Below are positions 34,134 to 43,071 of a DNA stretch of 64,000 bases, piece by piece. Below the pieces are notes generated by a model. It saw only the letters and a list, made by a program, of their open reading frames with translations, did no database searches and was not told the DNA's origin. Both the position numbers and the translations under genes were made by a program. Location: positions 62,001 through 126,000 of the forward strand of contig JBJOMN010000010.1 of assembly GCA_046052345.1 (NCBI GenBank). Direction: 5' to 3'. Every line of letters starts with the position of its first letter. Positions within the stretch are counted from its first letter, which is position 1. The stretch is from Pollutiaquabacter sp046052345. Lineage in GTDB: Bacteria > Bacteroidota > Bacteroidia > AKYH767-A > 2013-40CM-41-45.

Positions 34134-35024
34134 ATGGACGTACTTTCCAACGAAGAAGGTTTCCTGGCCCTGCCGGAAGCGGAACTTACCGCCTATGCGA
34201 ATGCACGTTATGTCATTCAGCAGGTGCCTTACGAACATACCTCCTCTTACCTCGAAGGATCCGCCAAAGGTCCTGCTGCCATCGTGAAGGCTTCCCATTT
34301 CGTCGAGTTCTATGACGAGGAGCTTGACCGGGAAACCTACCGTTCTTGCGGTATCGCCACCCTTCCTGAAATGCAGTTCGCCGGCAAGGTGGATGCAGAT
34401 GCCGTTGCGCTCATCGAGGCCGAGACGGACAAGCTTCTGGCGGACGGGAAATTCGTCATCTCGCTCGGAGCGGAGCACACGGTCACCAACGGTTTCGTGA
34501 AAGCTCATGCGAAGAAGTTCAAGAACCTTTCGGTATTGCAGATCGATGCCCACTCGGATCTCCGCATGGAGTATCACGGCAATCCTTATTCGCACGCTTC
34601 CGTCATGGCCCGGGTACACGAGCAGGGTATCAACCTCGTACAAATAGGCATCCGTGCCCAGTGCAAGGAGGAAGCCGACCTGATCCGCTCCGGCGATAGG
34701 ATCCATACGTACTATGCCCATGCCATCCGTAAGGACAGCGGCTGGATGGATAAGGCGCTGAACGATCTGACCGACAACGTCTATATCACTATCGATGCCG
34801 ACGGGTTCGACCCCTCCATCATGCCGGCAGTCGGTACCGCCGAGCCGAACGGTCTGTTTTGGGTCGAAACACTTGAATTCCTGCGGAAAGTATTTGAAAA
34901 ACGTACTGTGGTCGGTTTCGACATTGTCGAATGCGCTCCCATCGAGGGCAGCATCCTTTCCGAGTACACCCTGGCCAAGCTGACTTACCGCATGATCGGC
35001 TATGCGGAAAGTCATCGACGCTGA
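34134..35024 (+). CDS. speB: agmatinase / arginase family ureohydrolase
   Basis: 296-aa Mn enzyme, probably agmatinase (agmatine to putrescine and urea). QVPYEHTSSYLEGSAKGPAAIVKAS, SLGAEHTVT, QIDAHSDLRMEYHGNPYSHASVM, and TIDADGFDPSIMP provide all metal ligands. The loop YHGNPYSHAS is of the agmatinase rather than the arginase type (compare the first gene of the window). ATG at 34134 is chosen; a GTG at 34125 overlapping the sucC stop is possible. In Bacteroidota such genes feed polyamine synthesis. Confidence 0.88.
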   Translation: MDVLSNEEGFLALPEAELTAYANARYVIQQVPYEHTSSYLEGSAKGPAAIVKASHFVEFYDEELDRETYRSCGIATLPEMQFAGKVDADAVALIEAETDKLLADGKFVISLGAEHTVTNGFVKAHAKKFKNLSVLQIDAHSDLRMEYHGNPYSHASVMARVHEQGINLVQIGIRAQCKEEADLIRSGDRIHTYYAHAIRKDSGWMDKALNDLTDNVYITIDADGFDPSIMPAVGTAEPNGLFWVETLEFLRKVFEKRTVVGFDIVECAPIEGSILSEYTLAKLTYRMIGYAESHRR

Positions 35025-35065
35025 AAATCTGCTGCCATAGCTTCATTGATTAAATGAAATAGGCT

Positions 35066-35710
35066 ATGGAAACGACCAGGATTCACAACAAAGGCAGTAA
35101 GAAGCTTTTCGATAACAGGTTGCTGGAAGGTCTTACGCGCACGCCCTTTTATGTGCCGGTGTCCCTTTACTACACCATAGGAGCGGTTACGCTGGGCTAT
35201 GGCGTTTTTTCACCCGCTGTTCACTTCAGGAGTGTCTGGTGGATGTTTCCTTCAGGGATGTTCCTTTTCACCTTGGTGGAGTACTTCATACACCGTTTTC
35301 TGTTTCATTTCGAGGCAAGCACTCCTGCCGGTGAAAAGCTCAAATACCATATTCACGGAGTTCATCACGAATATCCGCGCGATAAGGACCGGCTCGTGAT
35401 GCCGCCGGTGATGTCCATGGTCATATCCGGCGGTTTCCTCGCATTGTTCCGTTGGATGTTCGGTGATTCCGGGTGGTTGTTCTTCGGAGGCTTCGTATCC
35501 GGGTATTCCAATTACCTGATGGTGCATTATGCAGTTCATGCCTGGCGCCCGCCGTCCAATTTCCTTAGAATACTCTGGCAGCACCATGCCCTGCATCATT
35601 ATTCCGACCCGGAGGGTGCCTTCGCGGTATCGTTTCCTTTGTGGGACCATGTTTTCGGCACCTTGCCGGGCGCACGAAAAACCCGTTCCGCCGCGCACGA
35701 AAACTCATAA
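35066..35710 (+). CDS. fatty acid hydroxylase / sterol desaturase family protein
   Basis: 214-aa integral-membrane di-iron hydroxylase. Four hydrophobic segments and the expected His clusters: EYFIHRFLFHF, HIHGVHHEYP, HYAVHAWRP and WQHHALHHYSDP. The architecture matches fatty acid 2-hydroxylases, which in Bacteroidota could hydroxylate sphingolipid or lipid A acyl chains; the substrate is inferred. It starts 41 nt after agmatinase on the same strand. Confidence 0.85.
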   Translation: METTRIHNKGSKKLFDNRLLEGLTRTPFYVPVSLYYTIGAVTLGYGVFSPAVHFRSVWWMFPSGMFLFTLVEYFIHRFLFHFEASTPAGEKLKYHIHGVHHEYPRDKDRLVMPPVMSMVISGGFLALFRWMFGDSGWLFFGGFVSGYSNYLMVHYAVHAWRPPSNFLRILWQHHALHHYSDPEGAFAVSFPLWDHVFGTLPGARKTRSAAHENS

Positions 35711-35777
35711 ACAGGAGGACATTCCATGGCTGAAAACGTCGGGGTTTGCGTACTTTTAACCGACAAAATCAGCGGGT

Positions 35778-37265
35778 ATGAAGAAACTCCTAGTCGCCAA
35801 CCGCGGCGAAATCGCTATCAGGGTCATGCGTTCCGCCCGGGAAATGGGCATCAGTACCGTCGCCGTGTTTTCGGAGGCGGACCGTAACGCGTTGCATGTC
35901 CGTTATGCCGATGAAGCCGTGCTGATCGGACCGGCACCTTCCTCGCAAAGCTATCTGGTGATGGACCGCATCCTTCAGGCGGCCAAGGATACGGGAGCCG
36001 ACGCCATCCATCCCGGTTACGGGTTCCTTTCCGAAAATGCCGAATTCGCCGACCGTGTCAAGAAAGAAGGATTGGTCTTCGTCGGACCTTCCGGTGATTC
36101 CATGCGGCAGATGGGAAGCAAACTGGCAGCTAAGGCGACCGCTGAAAAACACAATATTCCGCTGGTTCCCGGAACGGCCAAAGCCATTGAAAGCGTCGAG
36201 GAGGGAAAAGAAATCGCCCTTAAAGTCGGCTTCCCTTTGCTCATCAAGGCTTCCGCCGGAGGAGGTGGAAAAGGCATGCGTATCGTACATGCCGTAGAGG
36301 AATTCGAAGAACAGATGCGTACAGCGGTCAGCGAAGCGATCAGTTCCTTCGGTGACGGGGCAGTGTTCATTGAACGGTACGTCGCAGGTCCCCGCCATAT
36401 TGAGATTCAGGTTCTGGGAGATACGCACGGGAACGTAGTCTATCTTTTCGAGCGGGAATGCAGTATCCAGCGTCGACACCAGAAACTCGTGGAAGAAGCT
36501 CCTTCTTCCGTACTCACTGCGGAAATCCGGGCTGCGATGGGAGAATGTGCGGTGCGTGTCGCCAAAGCGTGTAACTACGTCGGTGCCGGAACCGTGGAAT
36601 TCCTGCTGGACGAGAAGCTTAATTTCTATTTTCTGGAGATGAATACCCGTTTGCAGGTGGAGCATCCGGTCACCGAATACATCACCGGCCTCGATCTGGT
36701 AAAGGAACAGATCCGTGTGGCGCGCGGGGAGAAGCTGAGCTTTTCACAGGAGGACCTCCGTATCAACGGACATTCCATCGAAATCCGTGTCTGTGCAGAG
36801 GATCCGATGAATGACTTCCTGCCCGATATCGGTCGCCTGAACACCTACCGTATTCCGCAAGGGCCTGGCGTTCGGGTTGATGACGCCTATGAGGAAGGAA
36901 TGGACATCCCGATCTATTACGATCCGATGATCGCCAAGCTCATTGTGTACGGAAACGACCGCAAGGAGGCTATCGACCGGATGATCCGTGCCATCGACGA
37001 TTATCATATCTCCGGTGTGAAAACGACCCTCGACTTCTGCCGGATGGTCATGAACCACGAGGCTTTTGTCTCGGGAAAATTCGATACGCATTTCGTGAAG
37101 AACCATTTCCGGCCTGAAATGCTCCTTTCTTCGGAAGATAAGGCGATGGAGGTGGCGGCCTTCCTGGCTGCAACGATGTTGAAACAGGGAACGGCTCCTG
37201 CCAAGGCGGCGAATGCAACTGAACACGGAAAATCGAACGCCTGGAAAAATAACCGTCTCGGCTGA
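35778..37265 (+). CDS. accC: acetyl-CoA carboxylase, biotin carboxylase subunit
   Basis: 495-aa ATP-grasp enzyme carboxylating biotin on BCCP. KKLLVANRGEIAIRVMRSA, HPGYGFLSENAEFA, the Gly-rich ATP loop KASAGGGGKGMRIV, FIERYVAGPRHIEIQVLGD, RECSIQRRHQKLVEEAPS, and FLEMNTRLQVEHPVTE with the catalytic Arg are all intact. It is about 45 residues longer at the C-terminus than E. coli AccC (MEVAAFLAATMLKQGTAPA and a basic tail), so a propionyl-CoA or acyl-CoA carboxylase role is also possible. No accB is adjacent. Confidence 0.92.
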   Translation: MKKLLVANRGEIAIRVMRSAREMGISTVAVFSEADRNALHVRYADEAVLIGPAPSSQSYLVMDRILQAAKDTGADAIHPGYGFLSENAEFADRVKKEGLVFVGPSGDSMRQMGSKLAAKATAEKHNIPLVPGTAKAIESVEEGKEIALKVGFPLLIKASAGGGGKGMRIVHAVEEFEEQMRTAVSEAISSFGDGAVFIERYVAGPRHIEIQVLGDTHGNVVYLFERECSIQRRHQKLVEEAPSSVLTAEIRAAMGECAVRVAKACNYVGAGTVEFLLDEKLNFYFLEMNTRLQVEHPVTEYITGLDLVKEQIRVARGEKLSFSQEDLRINGHSIEIRVCAEDPMNDFLPDIGRLNTYRIPQGPGVRVDDAYEEGMDIPIYYDPMIAKLIVYGNDRKEAIDRMIRAIDDYHISGVKTTLDFCRMVMNHEAFVSGKFDTHFVKNHFRPEMLLSSEDKAMEVAAFLAATMLKQGTAPAKAANATEHGKSNAWKNNRLG

Positions 37266-37286
37266 ACGTTGCTACGTGAACTACCA

Positions 37287-37895
37287 ATGTCCCGCCCTGC
37301 CTTCCTGATTTCCCTATTATACCTCCTGATGACCTCCCTGACCGTCAGTTCGCAGGAACCGACTCCCGGCAAGGGTCCCTTCAGGTTGCCGTACATCGTC
37401 GAGGGCTCCGATACCATACCGGTCGTCAACCTTCAGGATGTGATGATTGTCGATGCGACATCTCCCGAATACCTGAAGAACCTTCAGGCCTATTACAGGC
37501 TTCGCTATAACGTGATAAAAGTCTATCCGTATGCGCGACTGGCAGCTCTGAAGGTGGACGAAATGAACCGTCAAATGTCCGGCATGAAGAACGATCGGGA
37601 AAAGAGACGCTATCGTAAAGAAGTAGAGGAACAGGTCCGGGAGGATTTCGAACAGACCGTGAAGAAACTGAGCATCAATCAGGGCAAGGTCCTCATCAAG
37701 CTCATCGACCGGGAGACCGGACGTACGTCCTATGACCTTATCAAGAGCCTGAAAGGATCTTTCAATGCATTTTTCGCTCAGGGACTTGCGAAGATGTTCG
37801 GCCACGATCTCAAATCGGAATACGATCCCGAAGGGGAGGACAAGACCATCGAGAACATCGTCCGGCAGATCGAGGCCGGTCAGATCACTTTTTGA
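37287..37895 (+). CDS. DUF4294 domain protein, exported
   Basis: 202 aa. Signal peptide MSRPAFLISLLYLLMTSLTVSSQ. The body contains VVNLQDVMIVDATSPEYLKNLQAYYRLRYNVIKVYPYARLA, followed by a charged helical region (MKNDREKRRYRKEVEEQVREDFE) and KLSINQGKVLIKLIDRETG. This is the DUF4294 family, largely Bacteroidota, probably periplasmic; function unknown. The ATG at 37287 gives a good signal peptide. It follows accC by 21 nt and overlaps the convergent dehydrogenase gene by 11 nt. Confidence 0.85.
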   Translation: MSRPAFLISLLYLLMTSLTVSSQEPTPGKGPFRLPYIVEGSDTIPVVNLQDVMIVDATSPEYLKNLQAYYRLRYNVIKVYPYARLAALKVDEMNRQMSGMKNDREKRRYRKEVEEQVREDFEQTVKKLSINQGKVLIKLIDRETGRTSYDLIKSLKGSFNAFFAQGLAKMFGHDLKSEYDPEGEDKTIENIVRQIEAGQITF

Positions 37896-38775
37896 ATTTC
37901 GGAGCTACCGTGAGGTCCTTTGAACCCGCGGTATACTTATAGAATCCCTGACCTGATTTGACGCCGAGCTGTCCGGCGGTAACCATGTTGAACAGCAGCG
38001 GACAGGGAGCGTATTTCGGATTTCCGAATCCGTCGTGAAGGACATTCAATATCGAAAGGCAGACATCCAGTCCGATGAAATCAGCCAGCTGCAGCGGTCC
38101 CATGGGATGTGCCATTCCCAGTCGCATCACCGTGTCGATTTCTTCCACACCGGCGACTCCTTCATACAGCGAGCAGATCGCTTCGTTGATCATTGGCATC
38201 AGGATACGGTTGGCGACGAAGCCGGGATAGTCATTCACTTCCACAGGTACTTTCTCCAGCTTGCGGGATACTTCGAAAACGGTGGCAGTGACTGCGTCGG
38301 TAGTCGAATATCCGCGGATGACCTCCACCAGCTTCATGACCGGTACCGGATTCATGAAATGCATACCGATGACGCTGCCGGGACGTTTGGTCTGCGCGGC
38401 TATGCGCGTTATCGAAATGGAGGAGGTGTTTGTCGCGAGTATGGCGCCCTCGGGTGCATGGTCGTCCATGTCCCGGAAAATCTTGCATTTGAGGTCTGCG
38501 TTTTCCGTGGCGGCTTCCACCACCAGGTCTGCGTTTTTCACACCTTCCTTCAGGTCGGAGGAGGTAGAAAGCCGGGCCATCGTTGCGTCCTTGTCAGCAG
38601 CCGTGATTTTCTCCTTCGCCACCATGCGGTCGAGGTTCTTAGCAATGGTGTCCATGGCATTCTTCAGTGCGCTGTCGGATACGTCCACCAAGGTGACACT
38701 GTAGCCGTATTGTGCGAATACGTGCGCAATGCCGTTTCCCATGGTGCCTGCGCCGATGACGGTGATGTTCTTCAT
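37885..38775 (-). CDS. 3-hydroxybutyryl-CoA dehydrogenase
   Basis: 296-aa NAD(P)-dependent 3-hydroxyacyl-CoA dehydrogenase. Rossmann motif VIGAGTMGNGIAHVFAQYGY, catalytic segment GMHFMNPVPVMKLVEVIRG with the His-Glu pair, DYPGFVANRILMPMINEAICSLYEGVA and LGMAHPMGPLQLADFIGLD at the domain junction. Single-function, without a hydratase fusion. It lies 19 nt after the sugar transferase gene on the same strand, but its function is unrelated to that operon. Confidence 0.93.
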   Translation of the reverse strand: MKNITVIGAGTMGNGIAHVFAQYGYSVTLVDVSDSALKNAMDTIAKNLDRMVAKEKITAADKDATMARLSTSSDLKEGVKNADLVVEAATENADLKCKIFRDMDDHAPEGAILATNTSSISITRIAAQTKRPGSVIGMHFMNPVPVMKLVEVIRGYSTTDAVTATVFEVSRKLEKVPVEVNDYPGFVANRILMPMINEAICSLYEGVAGVEEIDTVMRLGMAHPMGPLQLADFIGLDVCLSILNVLHDGFGNPKYAPCPLLFNMVTAGQLGVKSGQGFYKYTAGSKDLTVAPKFKK

Positions 38776-38794
38776 TTACGTTAAGAGGTTATGG

Positions 38795-40210
38795 TTATTT
38801 TCCTTTATGTCGTACGATGATGAGTACGGTATAGAACATGATCTTGAAATCGACGGCCAGGCTCATGTTCTCGATGTAGATGAGGTCGTATTTGAGACGT
38901 TCTACCATCTGTTCGACATTCTCCGCGTAGCCGAACTTCACTTGTCCCCAGGAAGTGATGCCCGGCCGTACCTTGTGAAGGTGGCGGTAGTGAGGCGCCT
39001 GCTGCATGATCTGGTCGATGAAGTATTGTCGTTCAGGACGCGGTCCGACGATCGACATGTCGCCGATGAGTACGTTCCAGAACTGGGGGATCTCGTCCAG
39101 GCGGATCTTACGCATCCATTTTCCGAAAGGCGTCATGCGAGGATCGTCCTTGGAAGACAGTTGAGGGCCGGCCTTTTCCGCATCGGTGCGCATCGAGCGG
39201 AACTTGTAGATCCTGAAAGGACGTCCGTGCCAGCCGATCCGTTCGTGACTGTAGAAAACCGGTCCCGGGGAGGAGAGCTTAACACCGATCGCAGTGAAAA
39301 GGTAGAGCGGGAAGAATACGACCAGCACCATCATCGAAAGAAAGATGTCCATGATCCGTTTGATGCTTTGCTGCCAGGCGGGCATCAGGTCCGGAGAGAT
39401 CTCGATAAGGGGCGCGCCGAAAATGGCGTTCATCTTCACGGAACCCGAAAGGATGTCGTACATGTCGGGGATGATCCGTACGATGACCGGCATGTCCTCC
39501 AGGGCGTTCAGTACTTTACCGATGCTCAGGTGCTCGGAGGATTCCAACGCGATGATGGCCTCTTCCAGACGCTGCTCACGGATTATTTGCGGAAGATCGG
39601 GAACACCTCCCAGGTTCTTCAAGTGCGGCGCCAGCAGATGATCGTTATTACCGTCCACATGCACGAATCCTACGAAGCGGTGTCCTTCGGAACGGAATTC
39701 CGAATTCATCTGATTAAGTAGTTCAAGCGCTTTCTGGTTACTCCCGATCAGGATGGTGTTGAACCCGATCCTGCCCGCTTTAAGGTCGTGAATGACCTTG
39801 GTCGAAAGCACTACCCGAAGGGAGGCTGTGCAGCAGAAATGAAGGGTGAAAAGGGTGAAAAAGGTGTTGTAATAGGTGCGGTACGAGATAACTGTATCAT
39901 CGAGCAGCAACGCGAAGAAGATGATCAGCACACCGATCAGCGTCAACAGCAGGGTCTGCGCAAGTTCCCGCAGACGGCTTTTACGGTATACGTTCCGGTA
40001 AGCACCGGCGAGCGAATAGAACAGCACCCATAGTGCAGGCAGCGCCAGAAGCCCGTTGATGAAGGTCTTGTCACCTGCAATGACCTCATAGTCGAACGGC
40101 ACACCCTCTACGTTGGTCTTCCGGTAGATGAAGAACAGCCCCCACGCCGCGACTGCTGCGAACCAGTCGCAAAAGACGAAAATAAAAGTGTAGAGCCCCC
40201 GCTTCATCAA
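38795..40210 (-). CDS. polyprenyl-phosphate sugar-1-phosphate transferase (WcaJ/PssY type)
   Basis: 471-aa initiating transferase of exopolysaccharide or O-chain synthesis: moves a sugar-1-phosphate from a nucleotide sugar to undecaprenyl phosphate. Four N-terminal membrane segments, a CoA-binding-3 Rossmann-like domain (TILIGSNQKALELLNQM, GFVHVDGNNDHLLAPHLKNL), then the catalytic part: IKRIMDIFLSMMVLVVFFPLYLF, SPGPVFYSHERIGWHGRPFRIYKFRSM, RLDEIPQFWNVLIGDMSIVGPRPER. All motifs intact. The start overlaps the preceding lipoprotein gene by four bases. Confidence 0.93.
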   Translation of the reverse strand: MMKRGLYTFIFVFCDWFAAVAAWGLFFIYRKTNVEGVPFDYEVIAGDKTFINGLLALPALWVLFYSLAGAYRNVYRKSRLRELAQTLLLTLIGVLIIFFALLLDDTVISYRTYYNTFFTLFTLHFCCTASLRVVLSTKVIHDLKAGRIGFNTILIGSNQKALELLNQMNSEFRSEGHRFVGFVHVDGNNDHLLAPHLKNLGGVPDLPQIIREQRLEEAIIALESSEHLSIGKVLNALEDMPVIVRIIPDMYDILSGSVKMNAIFGAPLIEISPDLMPAWQQSIKRIMDIFLSMMVLVVFFPLYLFTAIGVKLSSPGPVFYSHERIGWHGRPFRIYKFRSMRTDAEKAGPQLSSKDDPRMTPFGKWMRKIRLDEIPQFWNVLIGDMSIVGPRPERQYFIDQIMQQAPHYRHLHKVRPGITSWGQVKFGYAENVEQMVERLKYDLIYIENMSLAVDFKIMFYTVLIIVRHKGK

Positions 40211-41091
40211 TACAGGACTTTAAGGTTATCGAAATAAAGATCGGCGGATGCCATGCCGGAGGGAAGTTCGGAACGCAGGAAGATCTTATAATTAATGATG
40301 TTCGGTCCGATGACCCCAAGGTCCCGCAGGTTGAGGAAGATCTTCTTCCATACCGGTGTGGCGCGTACGTTCACCAGATAACTGCGGTTCACTCCGCCGC
40401 TGTTGGTGAAGAACACGCCTACCGTGAATTCAGTATCCCCCTTGTAATTCAGTTCGACGTAGGGCGTAGAGGTGGGAGGAAAAACGAGCGGAAGGTCGCT
40501 CGCTACTTCGAAGATTGGCTGGTTGGAGTCGAGGGTAGTCTTTCCCGATGCGCCTTCAAATGCATTCGTATCTCCCTGTGCAGTCAGGATGAGGTAAGCG
40601 TTATCAACCGAGGTGTTCACCAGACTCAGGCTTCCATCGTCGAAATCCTCCATCTGACAGAAGACATCGTTGTTGTAATAACGTACTACGGGACGGATCG
40701 GAACGGTGACATTCTCTTTCAGGTCGATGGTCGTATCCCAGGTGGCGAGTTTCATATAGGCCGACCGTGTCGCGGAAACACCGTTTTCATTGATGCCGGC
40801 ACGGACGCTGATCTTATGGATTCCGGTAGCCAGCACGGGAAAGGTTACAGGATTCTCGAAAGTGCCGAGGTAGTCGTTGTCGACGTACACCCAGGAATCT
40901 CGATAAAGATGTTTGCTGCTCCCTTGGGTCTGGTAATCCGTCTCGAAACGAATACTGTCGATGCTGACATATCCAGGTACCTGTTCGGGACGGTCTTCGA
41001 AGAGGTCGCAGCCTGTTACGAAGTACATCACGAAGATGACCGCTGCATAAAGTTTTCGGTGAGGCAGGTAACCGGGTCTGTTGAAAGTCAT
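40207..41091 (-). CDS. uncharacterised lipoprotein in polysaccharide operon
   Basis: 294 aa. Hydrophobic N-terminus ends in a lipobox FVTGC (Cys about residue 28), then DLFEDRPEQVPGYVSIDSIRFETDY. Predicted all-beta: PEGA-like strands in the middle (WVYVDNDYLGTFENPVTFPVLATGIHKISVRAGI) and a C-terminal jelly-roll-like part ending YKIFLRSELPSGMASADLYFDNLKVLY. I do not recognise a named family. Four-base overlaps with the oxidoreductase upstream and the sugar transferase downstream show tight coupling, so an envelope role linked to surface polysaccharide is likely. Confidence 0.75.
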   Translation of the reverse strand: MTFNRPGYLPHRKLYAAVIFVMYFVTGCDLFEDRPEQVPGYVSIDSIRFETDYQTQGSSKHLYRDSWVYVDNDYLGTFENPVTFPVLATGIHKISVRAGINENGVSATRSAYMKLATWDTTIDLKENVTVPIRPVVRYYNNDVFCQMEDFDDGSLSLVNTSVDNAYLILTAQGDTNAFEGASGKTTLDSNQPIFEVASDLPLVFPPTSTPYVELNYKGDTEFTVGVFFTNSGGVNRSYLVNVRATPVWKKIFLNLRDLGVIGPNIINYKIFLRSELPSGMASADLYFDNLKVLY

Positions 41092-42074
41092 GCCAGGATG
41101 TTCAGCGAGGCGTTGATTTTCTCGTTCACCAGGTGGGCTACCTGAAGCGCCGCAAGTCCGTCTTCCACCGGTACGGGAGTCGGTTGGTCGTTCATGATCG
41201 CATCGGCGAAAAGGTCCAGTTCCGTTCCGATAGCGTTCGAATCCGGTACCGCCGGCTGGTCGAAATAGATGAGCTTCTTTCCTTTTCCGGGTCCCAGATC
41301 GATGGCGACGTCCAGCGGACCCGGTTCCGTATCCAGGTTCTTGAGACGTACGATTTCCGTCTTCTTCTTGAAGAAATCGACGGAAACATAAGCGTCACGC
41401 TGGAAGAAACGGGTCTTACGCATGTTCTTCAGAGAAATGCGGCTGGCCGTAAGGTTCGCCACACAGCCGTTGGAGAACTCGATACGTGCGTTCGCGATGT
41501 CGGGTGTATCGCTCACTACGGCTACACCGCTGGCGCTGATCTTACGGATGTCGGAGCGCACGGTGCTCAGTACGATGTCGATATCGTGGATCATCAGGTC
41601 GTGTACCACGGAGACATCTGTTCCGCGCGGATTGAACTCCGCCAGACGATGGGTTTCTATGAAGAGGGGATTATGGAGGTAGGGGCGGGCTGCAAGGAAG
41701 GCGGGATTGAAGCGTTCCACGTGTCCGACCTGTGCCTTGATGCGTGCTTCATTGACCAGCGAAACGAGCTTTCGGGCTTCTTCGACCGTATGGGTGACGG
41801 GCTTCTCCAGGAAAATGTGCCGCGTCGCCCTCACGGCCTTCTGCGCATAATCGAAATGAGAGATGGTCGGGGTGACGATATCAATCGCGTCCACGGCATC
41901 CAGAAGGTCCTCGGCGCGGTCGAAAGCGAGTATTCCCAGTTCTTCGGCTACCCGGGCGGCATTCTCGGCGTCGGCGTCGAAAAAGCCGATCAGCCTGAAT
42001 TTCGCGCTGTCTTTCAGCAGCCGGAGGTGAATCTTACCCAGATGTCCTGCGCCAATGACGCCGATATTGACCAT
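41088..42074 (-). CDS. Gfo/Idh/MocA family oxidoreductase
   Basis: 328-aa NAD(P)-dependent sugar dehydrogenase-like protein. N-terminal Rossmann fold IGVIGAGHLGKIHLRLLKD, then IVTPTISHFDYAQKAV and the EKPVTHTVEEARKL motif with the active-site Lys of the family, and the C-terminal substrate domain (FNPRGTDVSVVHDLMIHDIDIVLS). Such enzymes oxidise UDP-sugars or other sugars at C3; the operon suggests nucleotide-sugar modification for polysaccharide. It is the first gene of the operon and has a good promoter 25 nt upstream. Confidence 0.9.
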   Translation of the reverse strand: MVNIGVIGAGHLGKIHLRLLKDSAKFRLIGFFDADAENAARVAEELGILAFDRAEDLLDAVDAIDIVTPTISHFDYAQKAVRATRHIFLEKPVTHTVEEARKLVSLVNEARIKAQVGHVERFNPAFLAARPYLHNPLFIETHRLAEFNPRGTDVSVVHDLMIHDIDIVLSTVRSDIRKISASGVAVVSDTPDIANARIEFSNGCVANLTASRISLKNMRKTRFFQRDAYVSVDFFKKKTEIVRLKNLDTEPGPLDVAIDLGPGKGKKLIYFDQPAVPDSNAIGTELDLFADAIMNDQPTPVPVEDGLAALQVAHLVNEKINASLNILA

Positions 42075-42099
42075 TTCTGAAGGGGTGAAAGAAGGAACG

Positions 42100-42130
42100 C
42101 GAAGGTAGCAATTAGGAGGCTGTTAATAAA
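42100..42130 (-). promoter_or_regulatory. promoter of the Gfo/Idh-lipoprotein-sugar transferase operon
   Basis: On the minus strand TTTA (42127-42130), 19-nt spacer, TACCTTCG (42100-42107), 25 nt before the oxidoreductase ATG. Fits the -33/-7 pattern with one mismatch in each box. Confidence 0.5.
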
Positions 42131-42221
42131 GTCGAAAAAAGCGGTTTAAACGTCATTTTGTTCATTATTTGCCCGTTTTGAGACAGCTTTTGAGCACGAT
42201 ACGGAGTTTCTTTGTAAACGT

Positions 42222-42878
42222 ATGAACATGCTGCGAAAAGAAGACGGCCCCAAGCACCAGGGCTTGCGAAGGAAGTTGATCGAGGAACTGAGGACGAGGG
42301 AGCCCTACGATGCTGCCGTATTGAACGCGATGGCAGAGATACCGCGGCATTTCTTCCTGGATCCTGTTTTTGTTACACAGGCTTACTCTGATACCGCCTT
42401 CCAGATCGGAGCAGGGCAGACGATTTCTCATCCTTCCACCGTCGCGTATCAGACCACCCACTTGCAGGTCCGTAAAGGCGACAAGGTGATGGAGATCGGT
42501 ACAGGCAGCGGCTACCAGACGTGTGTGCTGCTGAAGCTCGGTGCCAAAGTCTATTCCGTGGAACGCCAGCGGGAGCTCTATGAGACCACCTCCAAATTCC
42601 TTCCCTCCATCGGCTTTCAGCCGAAGCTGTTCTACGGCGACGGCTACAAGGGCTTACCGGCGTTCGCGCCCTTCGACCGCATACTGGTGACATGCGGAGC
42701 GCCCTTCGTGCCGGAGGACCTTTTGAAGCAGCTCAAGGTAGGCGGTATCCTGATGATTCCGGTAGGTGAGGGAAAAGTACAGACCATGACACGTATTACC
42801 CGTACCGGTGAATCGGATTTTACCACGGAGAAACTGAAGGAGTTCAGCTTCGTGCCGATGCTGGGGGACAGGGTGTAG
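42222..42878 (+). CDS. pcm: protein-L-isoaspartate O-methyltransferase
   Basis: 218-aa SAM-dependent repair enzyme methylating isoaspartyl residues. RHFFLDPVFVTQAYSDTAFQIGAGQTISHPSTVAYQT is the family-specific substrate segment; MEIGTGSGYQTCVLLKLGAKVYSVER is the SAM-binding loop; GDGYKGLPAFAPFDRILVTCGAP follows. Divergent from the polysaccharide operon. An alternative in-frame ATG two codons in (at 42228) would give MLRKED. Confidence 0.94.
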   Translation: MNMLRKEDGPKHQGLRRKLIEELRTREPYDAAVLNAMAEIPRHFFLDPVFVTQAYSDTAFQIGAGQTISHPSTVAYQTTHLQVRKGDKVMEIGTGSGYQTCVLLKLGAKVYSVERQRELYETTSKFLPSIGFQPKLFYGDGYKGLPAFAPFDRILVTCGAPFVPEDLLKQLKVGGILMIPVGEGKVQTMTRITRTGESDFTTEKLKEFSFVPMLGDRV

Positions 42879-43011
42879 ACCGATATACTTCCGGTTTTAA
42901 TGTGAACCAGGCAGGCTCATCACACCAGGTATTTTAATTACTCTTTTACCTTTCACGAAGTTGTAAACGGACGGAGATTTCGGGATTCAACTCTCAAATG
43001 TCCGTACAGGC

Positions 43012-43047
43012 AAAAAAAAAGCGACTGCCATAGGGACAGTCGCTTTT
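43012..43047 (-). terminator. terminator of the susCD-lipoprotein operon
   Basis: Perfect eleven-base stem (AAAAGCGACTG / CAGTCGCTTTT), nine-base loop. On the minus strand it ends in nine T. It lies 25 nt after the stop of the DUF5012-like gene. The 130 nt between pcm and this hairpin hold no gene I can support. Confidence 0.88.
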
Positions 43048-43071
43048 ACAAAATCCGGTATCAAGAAGTAC

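Noticed and set aside
32962..34134. Open frame of 390 codons on the minus strand
   Set aside because: Lies wholly opposite sucC, has no recognisable domain, and its His/Asp/Val-rich composition is the mirror of a GC-biased coding strand.
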